64,000 nucleotides of DNA from Azospirillum brasilense (GTDB lineage Bacteria; Pseudomonadota; Alphaproteobacteria; Azospirillales; Azospirillaceae). Location of the stretch: positions 613,501 to 677,500 of the forward strand of contig NZ_CP059452.1 in the NCBI RefSeq assembly GCF_022023855.1, written 5' to 3'. Positions 1-10,656 of this stretch are shown here, one piece after another. Numbering within the stretch: position 1 is the stretch's first letter; each line of letters opens with the position of its first letter. Made by a program: the position numbers and the translations under genes. The notes under the pieces were generated by a model. That model ran no database searches. It saw nothing but the letters and a program-made list of their open reading frames with translations, and was not told the DNA's origin.

Positions 1-2
1 CC

Positions 3-158
3 TCGGACCTCGCCTGGCTGTTCGGGGCGGGCTTCGCGCCGCTGGTGGCGCTGGTGCTGTCTGCCAACTACGGCCTGTTCTCGGCCGGCGCCTACCTGCT
101 GTCGGGTGCGGTCTGCACGTTGCTGGCCCTTTGGCTCAACAAGACGCTGGCGAAGTGA
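3..158 (+). CDS. MFS permease, C-terminal fragment (MHS-like)
   Basis: The open frame enters from the left edge and ends at a TGA at 156-158, giving the last 51 residues of a membrane protein. The fragment is two hydrophobic stretches joined by a short loop (LFGAGFAPLVALVLSA, then GAYLLSGAVCTLLALWL) and a short basic tail NKTLAK. The Gly-rich GAGFAPL motif at the start of a helix and the tail layout resemble the last two helices of metabolite:proton symporters of the MHS branch of the major facilitator superfamily. The substrate cannot be judged because the rest lies outside the window. A strong hairpin terminator follows directly, so this is the last gene of its transcript. Confidence 0.6.
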   Translation, partial: SDLAWLFGAGFAPLVALVLSANYGLFSAGAYLLSGAVCTLLALWLNKTLAK

Positions 159-173
159 CCTGAGTAAACGCCG

Positions 174-227
174 GGAACCGGATCAGCCTCACCCTTGCGG
201 GATGCGGCTGATCCGGTTCCGTTTTCT
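174..227 (+). terminator. Rho-independent terminator after the MFS gene
   Basis: A perfect 15-bp inverted repeat (GGAACCGGATCAGCC at 174-188, its complement at 206-220) is separated by a 17-base loop and followed by GTTTTCT. It begins 15 bases after the permease stop codon. Confidence 0.85.
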
Positions 228-356
228 CACACAGAAGGCGCAGGACGACGAGTGGCGCTTGGCCGGGCCCGGCCGTCCACAAATCTTAGAGTTTGTGAGC
301 CGCCGCACAGCGCCGGCCAGCAGCGCGGTCCGAATGAAAAGCGCGCAGGCTGGCAC

Positions 357-374
357 AAGGCACCCGGGTGCCTT
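357..374. promoter_or_regulatory. 18-bp perfect palindrome in a 376-bp intergenic region
   Basis: The sequence AAGGCACCCGGGTGCCTT is a perfect palindrome lying 161 bases upstream of the small membrane-protein gene at 535. It may be an operator or a short hairpin; nothing identifies a partner. The rest of 228-534 shows no coding frame I would support. Confidence 0.35.
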
Positions 375-534
375 TCATCAGGCCACCAGAGAGATCCCCA
401 AAATTGCCCACTCGAACGCGCTTCGCTACCCGGCAGCGGTACGCCGTAATCCCGCGCGGCGGCTACCCCCGACTTTAATCGTCGTTAAGAGATCGGCGTG
501 CATCCTGCCCTTACACACAGATCGGCAGGTCATC

Positions 535-708
535 ATGTCCCAGTACAATCCCGCTGTCGGCACCACCGAGACCGCTTCCTTCCCGCTCCCCCTCACCGCT
601 CCGGCCCCGGCCAAGAAGCTGCGCGGCCTGCCGCTGGTCGCCCTGTGGGGCGGGCTGATCGCCGCTCCCTGGGTCATCCTTTACCAAGCCACCAAGCTGA
701 TGTTCTGA
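535..708 (+). CDS. Small single-span membrane protein, unknown function
   Basis: This is a 57-residue protein. Its N-terminal half is polar and rich in Pro, Thr and Ala (MSQYNPAVGTTETASF). The second half has one hydrophobic helix of about 20 residues (LVALWGGLIAAPWVILY) preceded by a basic KKLRG stretch, which would place the N-terminus in the cytoplasm. An AGGT lies just upstream of the chosen ATG. A longer reading frame starting at 106 runs through the terminator region and is not credible. The gene stands alone, with the NnrD gene converging from the right (11-bp gap). I do not recognise a family. Confidence 0.55.
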   Translation: MSQYNPAVGTTETASFPLPLTAPAPAKKLRGLPLVALWGGLIAAPWVILYQATKLMF

Positions 709-719
709 AACCGGCGGTC

Positions 720-1628
720 TTAGGCCGACAGCTCGGCCATGATCTCCGGCACCTGAGCCAGCAGCTCGCGGGCCAGGAAGCCCAGCGGGCCGCGGCGGGC
801 CAGACGGTTGCCCGCCTCGCCATGCAGATGGACTCCCCAGATCGCCGCCTGGGCCGGGTCGGCGCCCCGCGCGGCCAGCCCGGCGATGACGCCCGCCAGC
901 GTGTCGCCCGATCCAGACGTGGCAAGACCGACATTGCCGCCATCATAGGCCCACATGTGCCCGTCCGGCGTGGCGATGTGGGTGCAGGCGCCCTTCAGCA
1001 CGACGATGACCTTGTGAAGGTCCGCGACGCGGCGGGCGGCGGCGGGCGGGTCGGCCTCCACCTCCTCCCGGCTGACTCCGGACAGGCCGGCCATCTCGCC
1101 GGCGTGCGGCGTGATGATCGTCCGCCCGCCGCGGCGGCACAGCGCTTCGTTGGCATTGTCCAGCCCCATCAGCGCCTCCGCGTCGATGACCAGAACGGGG
1201 CCGCCCTCCCCGTCCAGCCCGCCGATCAGCGCGCCGGTCAGGTCGGCGACCGCAAGCTTGTCCATCATGCCGGGACCGATCAGCACCGCGGTGCAGCGGG
1301 CCGCCCGCTCGCACAGCGTGCCCACGCAGTCAGGGGCGATGCCCCCCTCCGCCGTCTCATGCAGGCCGAGCACCAGGGCCTCCGGCACGGCGAGCCCGAG
1401 ATGCGGGGCCACGCTGCGGCAGGTCGCCATCTGGAGTTTGCCCGCCCCGGCGCGCAGCGCCGCCGTTCCGGCCAGCAGCACGGCGCCCGGCACCTCCACG
1501 CTGCCGCCAATGACCAGCACCCGGCCCCGCCCGTCCTTGTCGGCGCCGTCGCCGGGGTGGGGAAGCGGCATGGAGCGCAGCAGGTCGCGGGTAACCGGAA
1601 TCGAGTCGCTCATCGGAAAATTGCTCAT
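720..1628 (-). CDS. nnrD: ADP-dependent NAD(P)H-hydrate dehydratase (NnrD domain only)
   Basis: The 302-residue protein matches the ribokinase-like dehydratase that repairs damaged hydrated NAD(P)H to NAD(P)H using ADP or ATP. Visible family marks are the N-terminal GRVLVIGGS, the PGAVLLAGTAALRAGAGK segment, GPGM in the middle, TPHAGEMA, and the nucleotide-binding GSGDTLAGVIAGL near residue 240. The epimerase (NnrE) half that is often fused in bacteria is absent, so this is the stand-alone form. The start is set by an ATGA overlap: its ATG (1626-1628) shares bases with the TGA of the upstream phosphatase gene, which implies translational coupling. A second in-frame ATG five codons later (1613) is the only close alternative. 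An nnrD/phosphatase pairing suggests metabolite repair, but that functional link is inference. Confidence 0.85.
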   Translation of the reverse strand: MSNFPMSDSIPVTRDLLRSMPLPHPGDGADKDGRGRVLVIGGSVEVPGAVLLAGTAALRAGAGKLQMATCRSVAPHLGLAVPEALVLGLHETAEGGIAPDCVGTLCERAARCTAVLIGPGMMDKLAVADLTGALIGGLDGEGGPVLVIDAEALMGLDNANEALCRRGGRTIITPHAGEMAGLSGVSREEVEADPPAAARRVADLHKVIVVLKGACTHIATPDGHMWAYDGGNVGLATSGSGDTLAGVIAGLAARGADPAQAAIWGVHLHGEAGNRLARRGPLGFLARELLAQVPEIMAELSA

Positions 1629-2389
1629 CGGACGGCCGCGTTGGCGTCGGGTTCGGCGGTCAGCGGCGCCCCGGCCACCTCCAGCGGGGCGACGAAGTTG
1701 TAACGGCGAAGCTGCATCCGCCCGCTGTGCCCCTGGGCGGGATCGAAGGCGTATTCGGTGACCCCGCAATTCGCAACGTCGCCCTCGCGGTCGATGGCGA
1801 GGATCTGCTCCTCCGTCATGCCCTCCAACAGGTAGCGCAGGCACAGCACGACGACCTGATGGCTGACCACCAGCACGCGCTGCCCGCCATGGTGCAGGCT
1901 GATGGTGTCGAGCGCGCTGCGCAGCCGCAGGATCACATCGCACCAGCTCTCCCCGGCCGGCGGGCGGAAGTAGAACTTGCCGAGGAAGCGGCGGAACTCC
2001 GCCTGCTCCGGGTGCTCCTGCGCGATGCCCAGCCCGGTCAGCCGATCGAGGATGCCGAACTCCTTCTCGCGCAGCCGCTCGTCCACCACGAACTCCGTGG
2101 GTTCAACCGGCAGGCCGCCCCCGGCGTGGATGATCTCCGCCGTGCGTCGGGCGCGCAGATAAGGGGAGGTCAGAACCACGTCGGGCCGTTCGCCCGGCGG
2201 CAGCGCGGCGAACCAGCGCGCCAGCGCTTCGGACTGCTGCTCCCCCTGGCGGCTGAGCGGCACGTCGACGTCGCGCTCCGCGATGTCGATCCGCCCCAGC
2301 CCGGCGGCGTAGGCGGCGTCGCGCGCGACGTTCCCGGCGCTCTCCCCGTGACGGACGACCCAGAGCCTCTGCGGCCAGCGCTGCTGCAT
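1625..2389 (-). CDS. Histidine phosphatase family protein (phosphoglycerate-mutase-like)
   Basis: The 254-residue protein begins with the branch-1 histidine phosphatase signature VVRHGESAGN, with the phospho-accepting His at residue 14 after Arg13. The usual downstream elements follow: PLSRQGEQQSEALARW, an SPYLRARRTAEI motif containing the second active-site Arg, a catalytic Glu within EKEFGILD, and a second histidine in VLVVSHQVVV around residue 178. Such proteins act as broad-specificity phosphatases or cofactor-dependent mutases. An EFGILD block followed by a PPAGESW block is common in the phosphatase group. It is the first gene of a two-gene leftward unit with nnrD. The substrate is not deducible from sequence. 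Confidence 0.85.
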   Translation of the reverse strand: MQQRWPQRLWVVRHGESAGNVARDAAYAAGLGRIDIAERDVDVPLSRQGEQQSEALARWFAALPPGERPDVVLTSPYLRARRTAEIIHAGGGLPVEPTEFVVDERLREKEFGILDRLTGLGIAQEHPEQAEFRRFLGKFYFRPPAGESWCDVILRLRSALDTISLHHGGQRVLVVSHQVVVLCLRYLLEGMTEEQILAIDREGDVANCGVTEYAFDPAQGHSGRMQLRRYNFVAPLEVAGAPLTAEPDANAAVR

Positions 2390-2467
2390 GGTGAACGACC
2401 CCTTCCCGCCTCAACCAAGGCTTTCAACGGGAAAAAGGCCGTTCCGTCACGCAGCAGCCCGTCATTC

Positions 2468-2500
2468 CGCGATCAGGCCGCGATCAGGCCGCGATCAGGC
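2468..2500. repeat. Three tandem copies of an 11-bp unit
   Basis: CGCGATCAGGC is repeated three times without interruption and covers the stop codon of the leftward gene ending at 2495. It is probably a slippage product. No regulatory role is evident. Confidence 0.7.
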
Positions 2501-2869
2501 CGTCCGGCGCTCGAAGATGCGTTCGGCCGTGGACTTGCCGGGCCGCCAGGGCACGATGCTGATTGGGGCCGTCGGGTCGAGGCTGCCGTTCGCCCGCAGG
2601 CAATCGATGGCGGCCAGCGGCTCGTCCCCGTGGGGCAGGCCGGGCTGTTCGAGCAGATACCGGCGGTGGTTGTCGGTCACCGCCCAGCCCGGCGGACGGC
2701 CCAGCGGGCTGGTGGCGACCACGCCGATGGGCTCGGAAACGAGCCACGCCTCGTCCGTAAGGCTCCAGCCGACGAGGCGGCGTTCGCCGGGACCCGTCCC
2801 GGCACCGATGTCGAGCCAGGCCCACTGGCGCAGGCGGGTGGTGCGGTCACCATCGACGCATACGAACAT
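2495..2869 (-). CDS. Conserved hypothetical protein, 124 residues
   Basis: This is a soluble protein without a signal peptide or membrane helix. It begins MFVCVDGDRTTRLRQWAW and ends in a basic stretch KSTAERIFERRTA. The start is chosen because GGGAGAGGA sits eight bases upstream of this ATG. An ATG six codons earlier (2887) would put that Shine-Dalgarno inside the coding frame. It contains several Trp and Pro residues and a WAVTDNHRRYLLEQPGLPHGDEP segment that looks structured, but I do not recognise a family. It lies between the phosphatase gene and the diguanylate cyclase on the same strand. The 105-bp gap to the phosphatase gives no clear operon signal. Confidence 0.6.
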   Translation of the reverse strand: MFVCVDGDRTTRLRQWAWLDIGAGTGPGERRLVGWSLTDEAWLVSEPIGVVATSPLGRPPGWAVTDNHRRYLLEQPGLPHGDEPLAAIDCLRANGSLDPTAPISIVPWRPGKSTAERIFERRTA

Positions 2870-2953
2870 GATCCCATCCTCTCCCATCAAGAACCGGTCA
2901 GGTGGGTATTGTTCTTCTTTTGTTCTGGACGTGCAAGCGGATTCCGCACCCGG

Positions 2954-4690
2954 TCAGTCCGGATCCCTGCGAGGAATATCCTTGTAGAAGATATGGGTGC
3001 CACGGCCCGCCTGCTTGGCCCGGTACATCGCGCCATCCGCGGCCACCAGCAGACTGCGGGCGTCCGATCCGTCGGCCGGGGACAGGGCGATGCCGACGCT
3101 GGCGCCGATCACGGCGGTCTTGCCCTGCACCGGAATCGGCAGCGCCACCGCCTCCACGATCTTGGCGGCCACGCCCCCGGCGTCCGCGGCGGAGGTCACA
3201 TCCTCCAGCACGATGGTGAACTCGTCGCCGCCGACGCGGGCAACCGTGTCGCTGCGGCGCAGACAGCCGGCGATTCGCGCCGCGGCGATGCGCAGCACCT
3301 CGTCCCCGCAGTCGTGGCCCATACGGTCATTGACCGCCTTGAAGCCGTCCAGGTCGATGAACAGCAGGGCCAAGGGTCGCCCGGACCGCCGCGACCGGCC
3401 CAGCGCCACGTCCAGACGGTCGAAGAGGAGGCGGCGGTTGGGCAGGCCGGTCAGGGCGTCGTGGTTGGCGAGGTGGTCCTTCTCCGCCTCGCTCCGCCGC
3501 AGATCCTCCTCGGCGGCCTTGCGCAGCGTGATGTCCCGCCCGACGCCGACCAGCCCGAGAAGCTCGTTGCCGGCGTCGCGAATCGGCGCCTTCAGGATCT
3601 CCACCCAGATCCGCCCGCCATCGGGCAGCGGGATGCTCTCCTCGTTGCGCCGCGGCTGGTCCTCGGCATAGACAGAGGCGTCGCCCGCACGGATGCCGTC
3701 GGCCATGTCCGGGGGCCATATTTCGTGGCTGTCCAGCCCGATCAACTGCTCCAGCGGACGCCCGGTCCACGAGGCGAAGGCACGATTGGCCTTGCGCAGC
3801 ACGCCGTCCCGGTCCTTGAAGAAGACGGCGTCGGGGATGGTGTCGATGATCCCCTGCAACAGGGCGTGCTGCCGCAGAAGCTGCTTTTCCGTCTGCCGCC
3901 GCTCGGTGATGTCGCGGGCGATGCCGACGACGCCCAGCATCTTGCCGCTGCGGTCGAGGCAGACGGCCTTGGCGGTCTCCATCAGCACGCGGCGCCCGTC
4001 CGGGTGGACGAACCACTCCTCGCTGCGGGAAAAGCCCTTCTGCATGGCGATCTGGTCGGTCCGCCGCCGCCGCACCGCCGTCTCCGCATCGAACAGCCGG
4101 TGGTCGGTCAGCCCCAGCGGCGGGCGCCCCGCATAGTCGAGCATCGCCCGGTTGACCTTGAGATAGGTGCCGTTCACGTCCTTGAAGAAGACGATGTCCG
4201 GCATCGAATCGATCAGGCTTTGCAGCATGGCGCGCTCACGGTCGAGCGCCTCGGTGTCGGTGCCGCCATGGTCCGGATCGCCCAAGGGAGCGGCGAGCTG
4301 CGCCTCATGCAGGATGCCCAGGCGCCCGTCCGGCAGCGCCATGCCGCTGCGCCGCACCCAGGCGGTCACCGGACGCCCCTTGGGATAGAAGGTCCAGCGC
4401 CCCGCCACCGATTCCCCTTCGGCCTGTGGCGCCCCCTCCGGCTGGCTGCCGAACTCGCGGGCCTGGAAGTCGGCGAGCGACGCGGCGCTCCACAGCTCCA
4501 GGGCGGCGCGGTTGCCCCAGACCATCCGCCCGCGACCGCCGTCATGCAGCCAGACCGGTGCCCAGACCCCGTCGAGCAGGGGAAGGTCGGCAACGGTCAT
4601 TGAGGCCGTTACCGGGCGGCCCGCCGGCGCGCACGCCTCCCCGCCGGGGACGCCGACCCCGGACTGGTTCTGATCCGCCTGATGACCCAT
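2954..4690 (-). CDS. Diguanylate cyclase with three PAS-type domains
   Basis: The 578-residue protein has no membrane helix. Three PAS-like sensory regions are visible at about residues 35-130, 145-270 and 275-400, each of the last two introduced by a PDIVFFKD or PDAVFFKD motif and closing with a PAC-type GVVGIARDIT or GLVGVGRDIT segment. A C-terminal GGDEF domain follows, with DALTGLPNRRLLFDRL and intact active-site GGDEF. A product-inhibition site RRSD sits exactly five residues before GGDEF, so the enzyme should make c-di-GMP from two GTP and be feedback inhibited. There is no EAL domain. The start is uncertain: an internal ATG at 4600 (MTVADLPLLDG) would give a protein 30 residues shorter, and neither start has a strong ribosome site. 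Confidence 0.9.
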   Translation of the reverse strand: MGHQADQNQSGVGVPGGEACAPAGRPVTASMTVADLPLLDGVWAPVWLHDGGRGRMVWGNRAALELWSAASLADFQAREFGSQPEGAPQAEGESVAGRWTFYPKGRPVTAWVRRSGMALPDGRLGILHEAQLAAPLGDPDHGGTDTEALDRERAMLQSLIDSMPDIVFFKDVNGTYLKVNRAMLDYAGRPPLGLTDHRLFDAETAVRRRRTDQIAMQKGFSRSEEWFVHPDGRRVLMETAKAVCLDRSGKMLGVVGIARDITERRQTEKQLLRQHALLQGIIDTIPDAVFFKDRDGVLRKANRAFASWTGRPLEQLIGLDSHEIWPPDMADGIRAGDASVYAEDQPRRNEESIPLPDGGRIWVEILKAPIRDAGNELLGLVGVGRDITLRKAAEEDLRRSEAEKDHLANHDALTGLPNRRLLFDRLDVALGRSRRSGRPLALLFIDLDGFKAVNDRMGHDCGDEVLRIAAARIAGCLRRSDTVARVGGDEFTIVLEDVTSAADAGGVAAKIVEAVALPIPVQGKTAVIGASVGIALSPADGSDARSLLVAADGAMYRAKQAGRGTHIFYKDIPRRDPD

Positions 4691-4787
4691 GGTGGTCGCC
4701 GCCGCCTCGGCACGAAGAAAGCACCGGACGGCTTTCTAGCATAATTCGAGGCAATCTTCTCCTGCTACCGCGAGAGGCCGCGCTCTT

Positions 4788-6776
<1,989 letters not shown>

Positions 6777-6910
6777 GGTTTTTCTCCGGGTGCGGGCAGC
6801 GCACCCGACTCCGAGGCGCAGCGTCTTCGCCCACACAACGGATCAACCCGGCCGGAGTTTCCAAAAAAGAAGCCGCGCTCATGCTTCCGGCGACCGGCGG
6901 CCGCGTCCGG

Positions 6911-7150
6911 CTATTCCGGACGGGCGCCACCTTTGCGTTCCGACCGCAGGCGCCGCCGCAGGACCAGCGCGTACCAGGCCAGCAGGACCGTGGTGAACAG
7001 CGACAGGGTGAAGGACACGCCGTCCGGCCGCAGCCCGTAGCCCGTGGCACCGCCGAACAGCGTCACCGAGCTGTCCCAGAGATAGGCGAGCAGCAGGATC
7101 AGAGTGTTGGTCCCCGACAGGCCGGTGGCGAGATAAAGCACAAGATGCAT
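6911..7150 (-). CDS. Small two-helix membrane protein, unknown
   Basis: The 79-residue protein has two hydrophobic segments (LVLYLATGLSGTNTLILLLAYLW and SFTLSLFTTVLLAWYALVL) and a basic tail RRRLRSERKGGARPE that predicts a cytoplasmic C-terminus. GGGAGG six bases before the ATG fixes the start. An overlapping ATG four bases upstream opens a different frame with no helix pattern. The gene is on the same strand as the BCCT gene, which starts 134 bases further along, so it may be the first gene of that transcript. I do not recognise the family. Confidence 0.6.
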   Translation of the reverse strand: MHLVLYLATGLSGTNTLILLLAYLWDSSVTLFGGATGYGLRPDGVSFTLSLFTTVLLAWYALVLRRRLRSERKGGARPE

Positions 7151-7257
7151 CCATTGCCTCCCGATGAGCCCGGCCCGGCCATGCGCTTTTTCGTTGCGCG
7201 GTGTTGTTCTTGTCCGAAGCCCTGTCATCCTAGGTGCCCGGAGCGATCCTGTCAGCC

Positions 7258-8895
7258 ATGGCCCACACCGAAAGCCCCCCGACCTGGACCCAGCGGCTCC
7301 TGCGCTACGGCACGGGGGTGCTGATCCTGGCCCTGCTGGCCGGGGCGCTGGTCATCCTGAACCGCTGGCTGGAGCAATACAGCGTCGCCGACATCCGGCA
7401 GGCGCTGGACCGCATCACCGGCGTGCAGCTTTTCGCCGCCTCGGCGGCGGCGGCGGTCAGCTACTGGCTGCTGACGCTCTACGACCTGCTGGCCCTGCGC
7501 CACCTGCGGCGGCCCCTGCCCTACCGCTGGGTGGCCTTCACCGCCTTCACCAGCTACGCCTTCAGCCATAGCCTGGGCTTCGCCAGCATCATCGGGGCGA
7601 CCGTGCGCTACCGCCTCTACGCGCCGCACGGGCTGGGCGGGGTGGAGGTGGCCCAGGTGACGCTGTTCGTCGTCACCACCTTCATGCTCGGGCTGGCGAC
7701 GGTGATGCCGGTGGTCATGCTGATCGACCCCACGGCCTTGAAGGCCCTGCACGTCCCGCCGGGAAGCGCCTTCCTGCTGGGGCTGGCGGCGCTGGCGATC
7801 CTGGTGGCCTACGCGGTGGGCGGCTTCTGGCTGCGCCGGCCGCTGCGGGTGTTCGGGCACGCCATCGCCTTCCCCCGCCCGTCCATCGCGGTTCGGCAGC
7901 TCCTGCTCGGGCTGTGCGACCTGTCGCTGGCGGCGCTGGTCCTCTATCTCTGCCTGCCGCCGAGCGACGCGGTGAGCTACGCCGACGTCCTGGTGGCCTT
8001 CGGGCTGGCGCTGGTCGCCGGCATCATCAGCCATGTGCCGGGGGGGCTGGGGGTGTTCGACGCCATCGTCCTGGTCAGCCTGACCCCGGCCATGCCGGGC
8101 AACGACGTGATGGCGGGGCTGCTTGTCTTCCGGCTGATCTATTATCTGGCGCCGCTGGTGATCGCCGGGCTGATGTTCGGAGGCGTGGAGGCCTTCCAGG
8201 CCCGGCGTCGCATCGGCGGACTGTCGCGGGAAATCTCCGCCGCCGTCAGCCCGGCGGTGCCGCTGGTGCTGGCCGCCTGCATCTTCATCACCGGGGCCTT
8301 CCTGCTGTTCTCCCGCGCCACGCCGGAGGAGACGCTGCCCGCCCCCTTCGACGCCACGGCGCTGCCGCTGGTGGAGATGTCGCACTTCACCGGCAGTGTC
8401 GCCGGGGTGCTGCTGATCCTGCTGGCCCACGCGGTGCAGCGGCGTTTGCACGCCGCCTGGGTGCTGTCGCTGGTGCTGCTGGCGACCGGCTGCGCCTCGG
8501 CCCTGCTGAAGGGCGGCGACTGGCCGGAGGCCATCGTGCCGGGGCTGATCTTCCTGGCCCTGCTGCCGGCCCGTAAGGAATTCCACCGCCGCGGCAACAT
8601 CCTGCGCAACCCCCTGACGCCGAGCTGGTTCATCGCGACCGGCGTGGCGCTGGCCAGCGCCTTCTGGCTGGGCCTGTTCTCCTACAAGCACATCGCCTTC
8701 AGCGACGAGCTGTGGTGGCATTTCACCCTGCACGGCGACGCCTCCCGCTTCCTGCGGGCGTCGGTGGCGGTCGGGGTGATCGCGCTCGGCGCCGCCCTGG
8801 TCCATCTGGTGTCGGCGGCCAGCCGCGACCCGCAGGCGCAGGAACGGGAGGAGAAGCCCCCCGGCCCCCTCACCGCCGCCAGAAGGACGGACTGA
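7258..8895 (+). CDS. MprF-like lysylphosphatidylglycerol flippase, lacking the synthase domain
   Basis: The 545-residue integral membrane protein begins with a cytosolic stretch and about eight helices typical of the flippase half of MprF/YbhN proteins, including FTSYAFSHSLGFASIIGATVRYRLY, and GLALVAGIISHVPGGLGVFDAIV with its Pro-Gly-Gly kink. Residues from about 330 form five or six more helices like the membrane part of the MprF synthase half. The chain then ends at RDPQAQEREEKPPGPLTAARRTD, where a complete MprF (about 850 residues) would continue into the soluble aminoacyl-tRNA transferase domain. The last nine residues are read from the strand opposite the end of trkH. The protein therefore looks truncated by a deletion. 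It could still move lipids but should not aminoacylate them. The start at 7258 lacks a strong ribosome site; a GTG at 7234 is an alternative. Confidence 0.75.
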   Translation: MAHTESPPTWTQRLLRYGTGVLILALLAGALVILNRWLEQYSVADIRQALDRITGVQLFAASAAAAVSYWLLTLYDLLALRHLRRPLPYRWVAFTAFTSYAFSHSLGFASIIGATVRYRLYAPHGLGGVEVAQVTLFVVTTFMLGLATVMPVVMLIDPTALKALHVPPGSAFLLGLAALAILVAYAVGGFWLRRPLRVFGHAIAFPRPSIAVRQLLLGLCDLSLAALVLYLCLPPSDAVSYADVLVAFGLALVAGIISHVPGGLGVFDAIVLVSLTPAMPGNDVMAGLLVFRLIYYLAPLVIAGLMFGGVEAFQARRRIGGLSREISAAVSPAVPLVLAACIFITGAFLLFSRATPEETLPAPFDATALPLVEMSHFTGSVAGVLLILLAHAVQRRLHAAWVLSLVLLATGCASALLKGGDWPEAIVPGLIFLALLPARKEFHRRGNILRNPLTPSWFIATGVALASAFWLGLFSYKHIAFSDELWWHFTLHGDASRFLRASVAVGVIALGAALVHLVSAASRDPQAQEREEKPPGPLTAARRTD

Positions 8896-10324
8896 GCACG
8901 ACCAGGATGGTGAAGAACTCCAGTCGCCCCAGCAGCATGCCGGCGGCCAGCGCCCATTTGGCTCCGTCCGGCAATGTGGCAAAATTCCCGGAGGGTCCGA
9001 TGGTCGGGCCGAGGCCGGGGCCGACGTTGCTGACCGCCGTTGCCGCCCCCGACAGCGCGGACACCACGTCCACTCCGAGGAAGGCCAGGACGAAGGCCAG
9101 CACGAATACCGACATCAGATAGACGAAGCCGAATCCCATCACCGAGATCATCACGTCGGCGCTGACCGGCTTGCCGTTGTAGTTGAGCGGAATCACCAAG
9201 TTGGGGCTGTAGAGGCGGCGTTGCAGCGCGCGCAGCACGATGAACAGGATCTCGAACCGGAAGATCTTCAGCCCGCCCGAGGTCGATCCGGTGCAGCCGC
9301 CGACGAAGGTCAGGATGAAGAAGACCACCGACGCCAACGGCCCCCACCGCTCATAGTCGATGGAGGCATAACCCGTGGTGGTGACCACCGAGACGACGTT
9401 GAAGGTGGTTACGCGGATGGCATCGTCCCACGGCACGTCCCGCGTCAGGGTCAGCCAGATCGACATGCCGAAGGACACCGCCGCGAGGAAGCCGAGGTAC
9501 CAGCGGATCTGCGTGTCCGCCCAGAAGCTGGCCGCCCGCCCCTGGGCAAGGCTGATGAAGCGGACGAAGGGCATGCCGCCCAACACCATGAAGACCACCA
9601 GGACCCACTCGATAGCCGGGCTGTTCCAACTGGCGATGGACGCGTCGCGGGTGGAAAAGCCGCCGGTGGACACGGCGGTCATCGCGTGGTTGACGGCGTC
9701 GAACCAGGACATCCCCGCATAGGAGAGCATCACCGTGCAGACCGCGGTCAGGCACAGGTAGATCCAGCCCACCGCGATGGCGAGGTCGCTGGCCCGCGGT
9801 GTCACCTTGTCCGACCGGTCGGAGGATTCCAAGCGGAAGAGCTGCATGCCGCCGACCTGGAGGAAGGGCAGGATGGCGATGGCCATGCCGATGATGCCGA
9901 TGCCGCCCAGCCATTGCAGCAGCGACCGCCACAGCAGCAGCCCCGGCGCCAGCCCGTCCAGCCCGGAGATCACTGTGGCTCCGGTGGCGGTCAGGGACGA
10001 CATCGCCTCGAAATAGGCGTCGGCTGCCGTCAGGTCGATCTGCGACACCATGAAGGGCACGGCGGCGAAGGCGCAGATGACCACCCAGGACAGGGCGGTC
10101 AGCAAAAAAGCTTGGCGGACGTTCAGCGCGATCCGGTCCATGCGGTTGGCCAGCATGAACTGGACGCCGAAGAACAGCGTCAGGGCGCAGGCGATGGCGA
10201 AGACCATCCAGTCCGGATTGCCGGCCGCCAGATCGACGGACATCGGAAGCAGCATCGCGACGGCCAGGACGCTGAGAAGCGCGCCGATGATGAAGAAGAC
10301 GGGGCGGGTGTCGAAACCAGTCAT
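8870..10324 (-). CDS. trkH: Trk-type potassium uptake protein, TrkH family
   Basis: The 484-residue protein has the usual TrkH length and four pore-lining repeats. Each repeat has a hydrophobic helix, a short pore loop with the selectivity-filter glycine, and a second helix. Visible filters include SSLTATGATVISGL, AVSTGGFSTRD, VVTTTGYASI and AAVSNVGPGLGPTIGPSGNF. GGCTGSTSGGLKIFR is a family hallmark between repeats three and four. It is the K+-translocating subunit that works with the NAD-binding TrkA ring on the inner membrane; trkA is not in the window. Its 3' end overlaps the convergent MprF-like gene by 26 bases, which suggests a deletion brought them together. The ribosome site before the ATG is weak. 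Confidence 0.92.
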   Translation of the reverse strand: MTGFDTRPVFFIIGALLSVLAVAMLLPMSVDLAAGNPDWMVFAIACALTLFFGVQFMLANRMDRIALNVRQAFLLTALSWVVICAFAAVPFMVSQIDLTAADAYFEAMSSLTATGATVISGLDGLAPGLLLWRSLLQWLGGIGIIGMAIAILPFLQVGGMQLFRLESSDRSDKVTPRASDLAIAVGWIYLCLTAVCTVMLSYAGMSWFDAVNHAMTAVSTGGFSTRDASIASWNSPAIEWVLVVFMVLGGMPFVRFISLAQGRAASFWADTQIRWYLGFLAAVSFGMSIWLTLTRDVPWDDAIRVTTFNVVSVVTTTGYASIDYERWGPLASVVFFILTFVGGCTGSTSGGLKIFRFEILFIVLRALQRRLYSPNLVIPLNYNGKPVSADVMISVMGFGFVYLMSVFVLAFVLAFLGVDVVSALSGAATAVSNVGPGLGPTIGPSGNFATLPDGAKWALAAGMLLGRLEFFTILVVLSPSFWRR

Positions 10325-10656
10325 GCACAGGCCATAGCCGATCGGAATTGCGGCCTAAGTTGTCACGATTGCGACGCTTCGGCATGCCCGAAGCGCGCCG
10401 CAGGGCGATTTTCCCAATGGGTTACCTCATATGGCCTGTTTGAGGCGGGCCGAGGCCATGGATCAGCCCAGTGAGTGCGCCACTACCCCGAAAGATGCCT
10501 GGAATAGGGCCGGATGCGCTTCCGCAAAGAGGGGCGTGGGGCTGGACGGGGGCGGGCATCCTGTGCACACTCCGCCCCGACGTACGGCTCAAATCGTCGA
10601 GCCGTCCCGGATGGCCGGGACCCGCAGGAAACTGGAACAGACAATGGACTGGCGGC

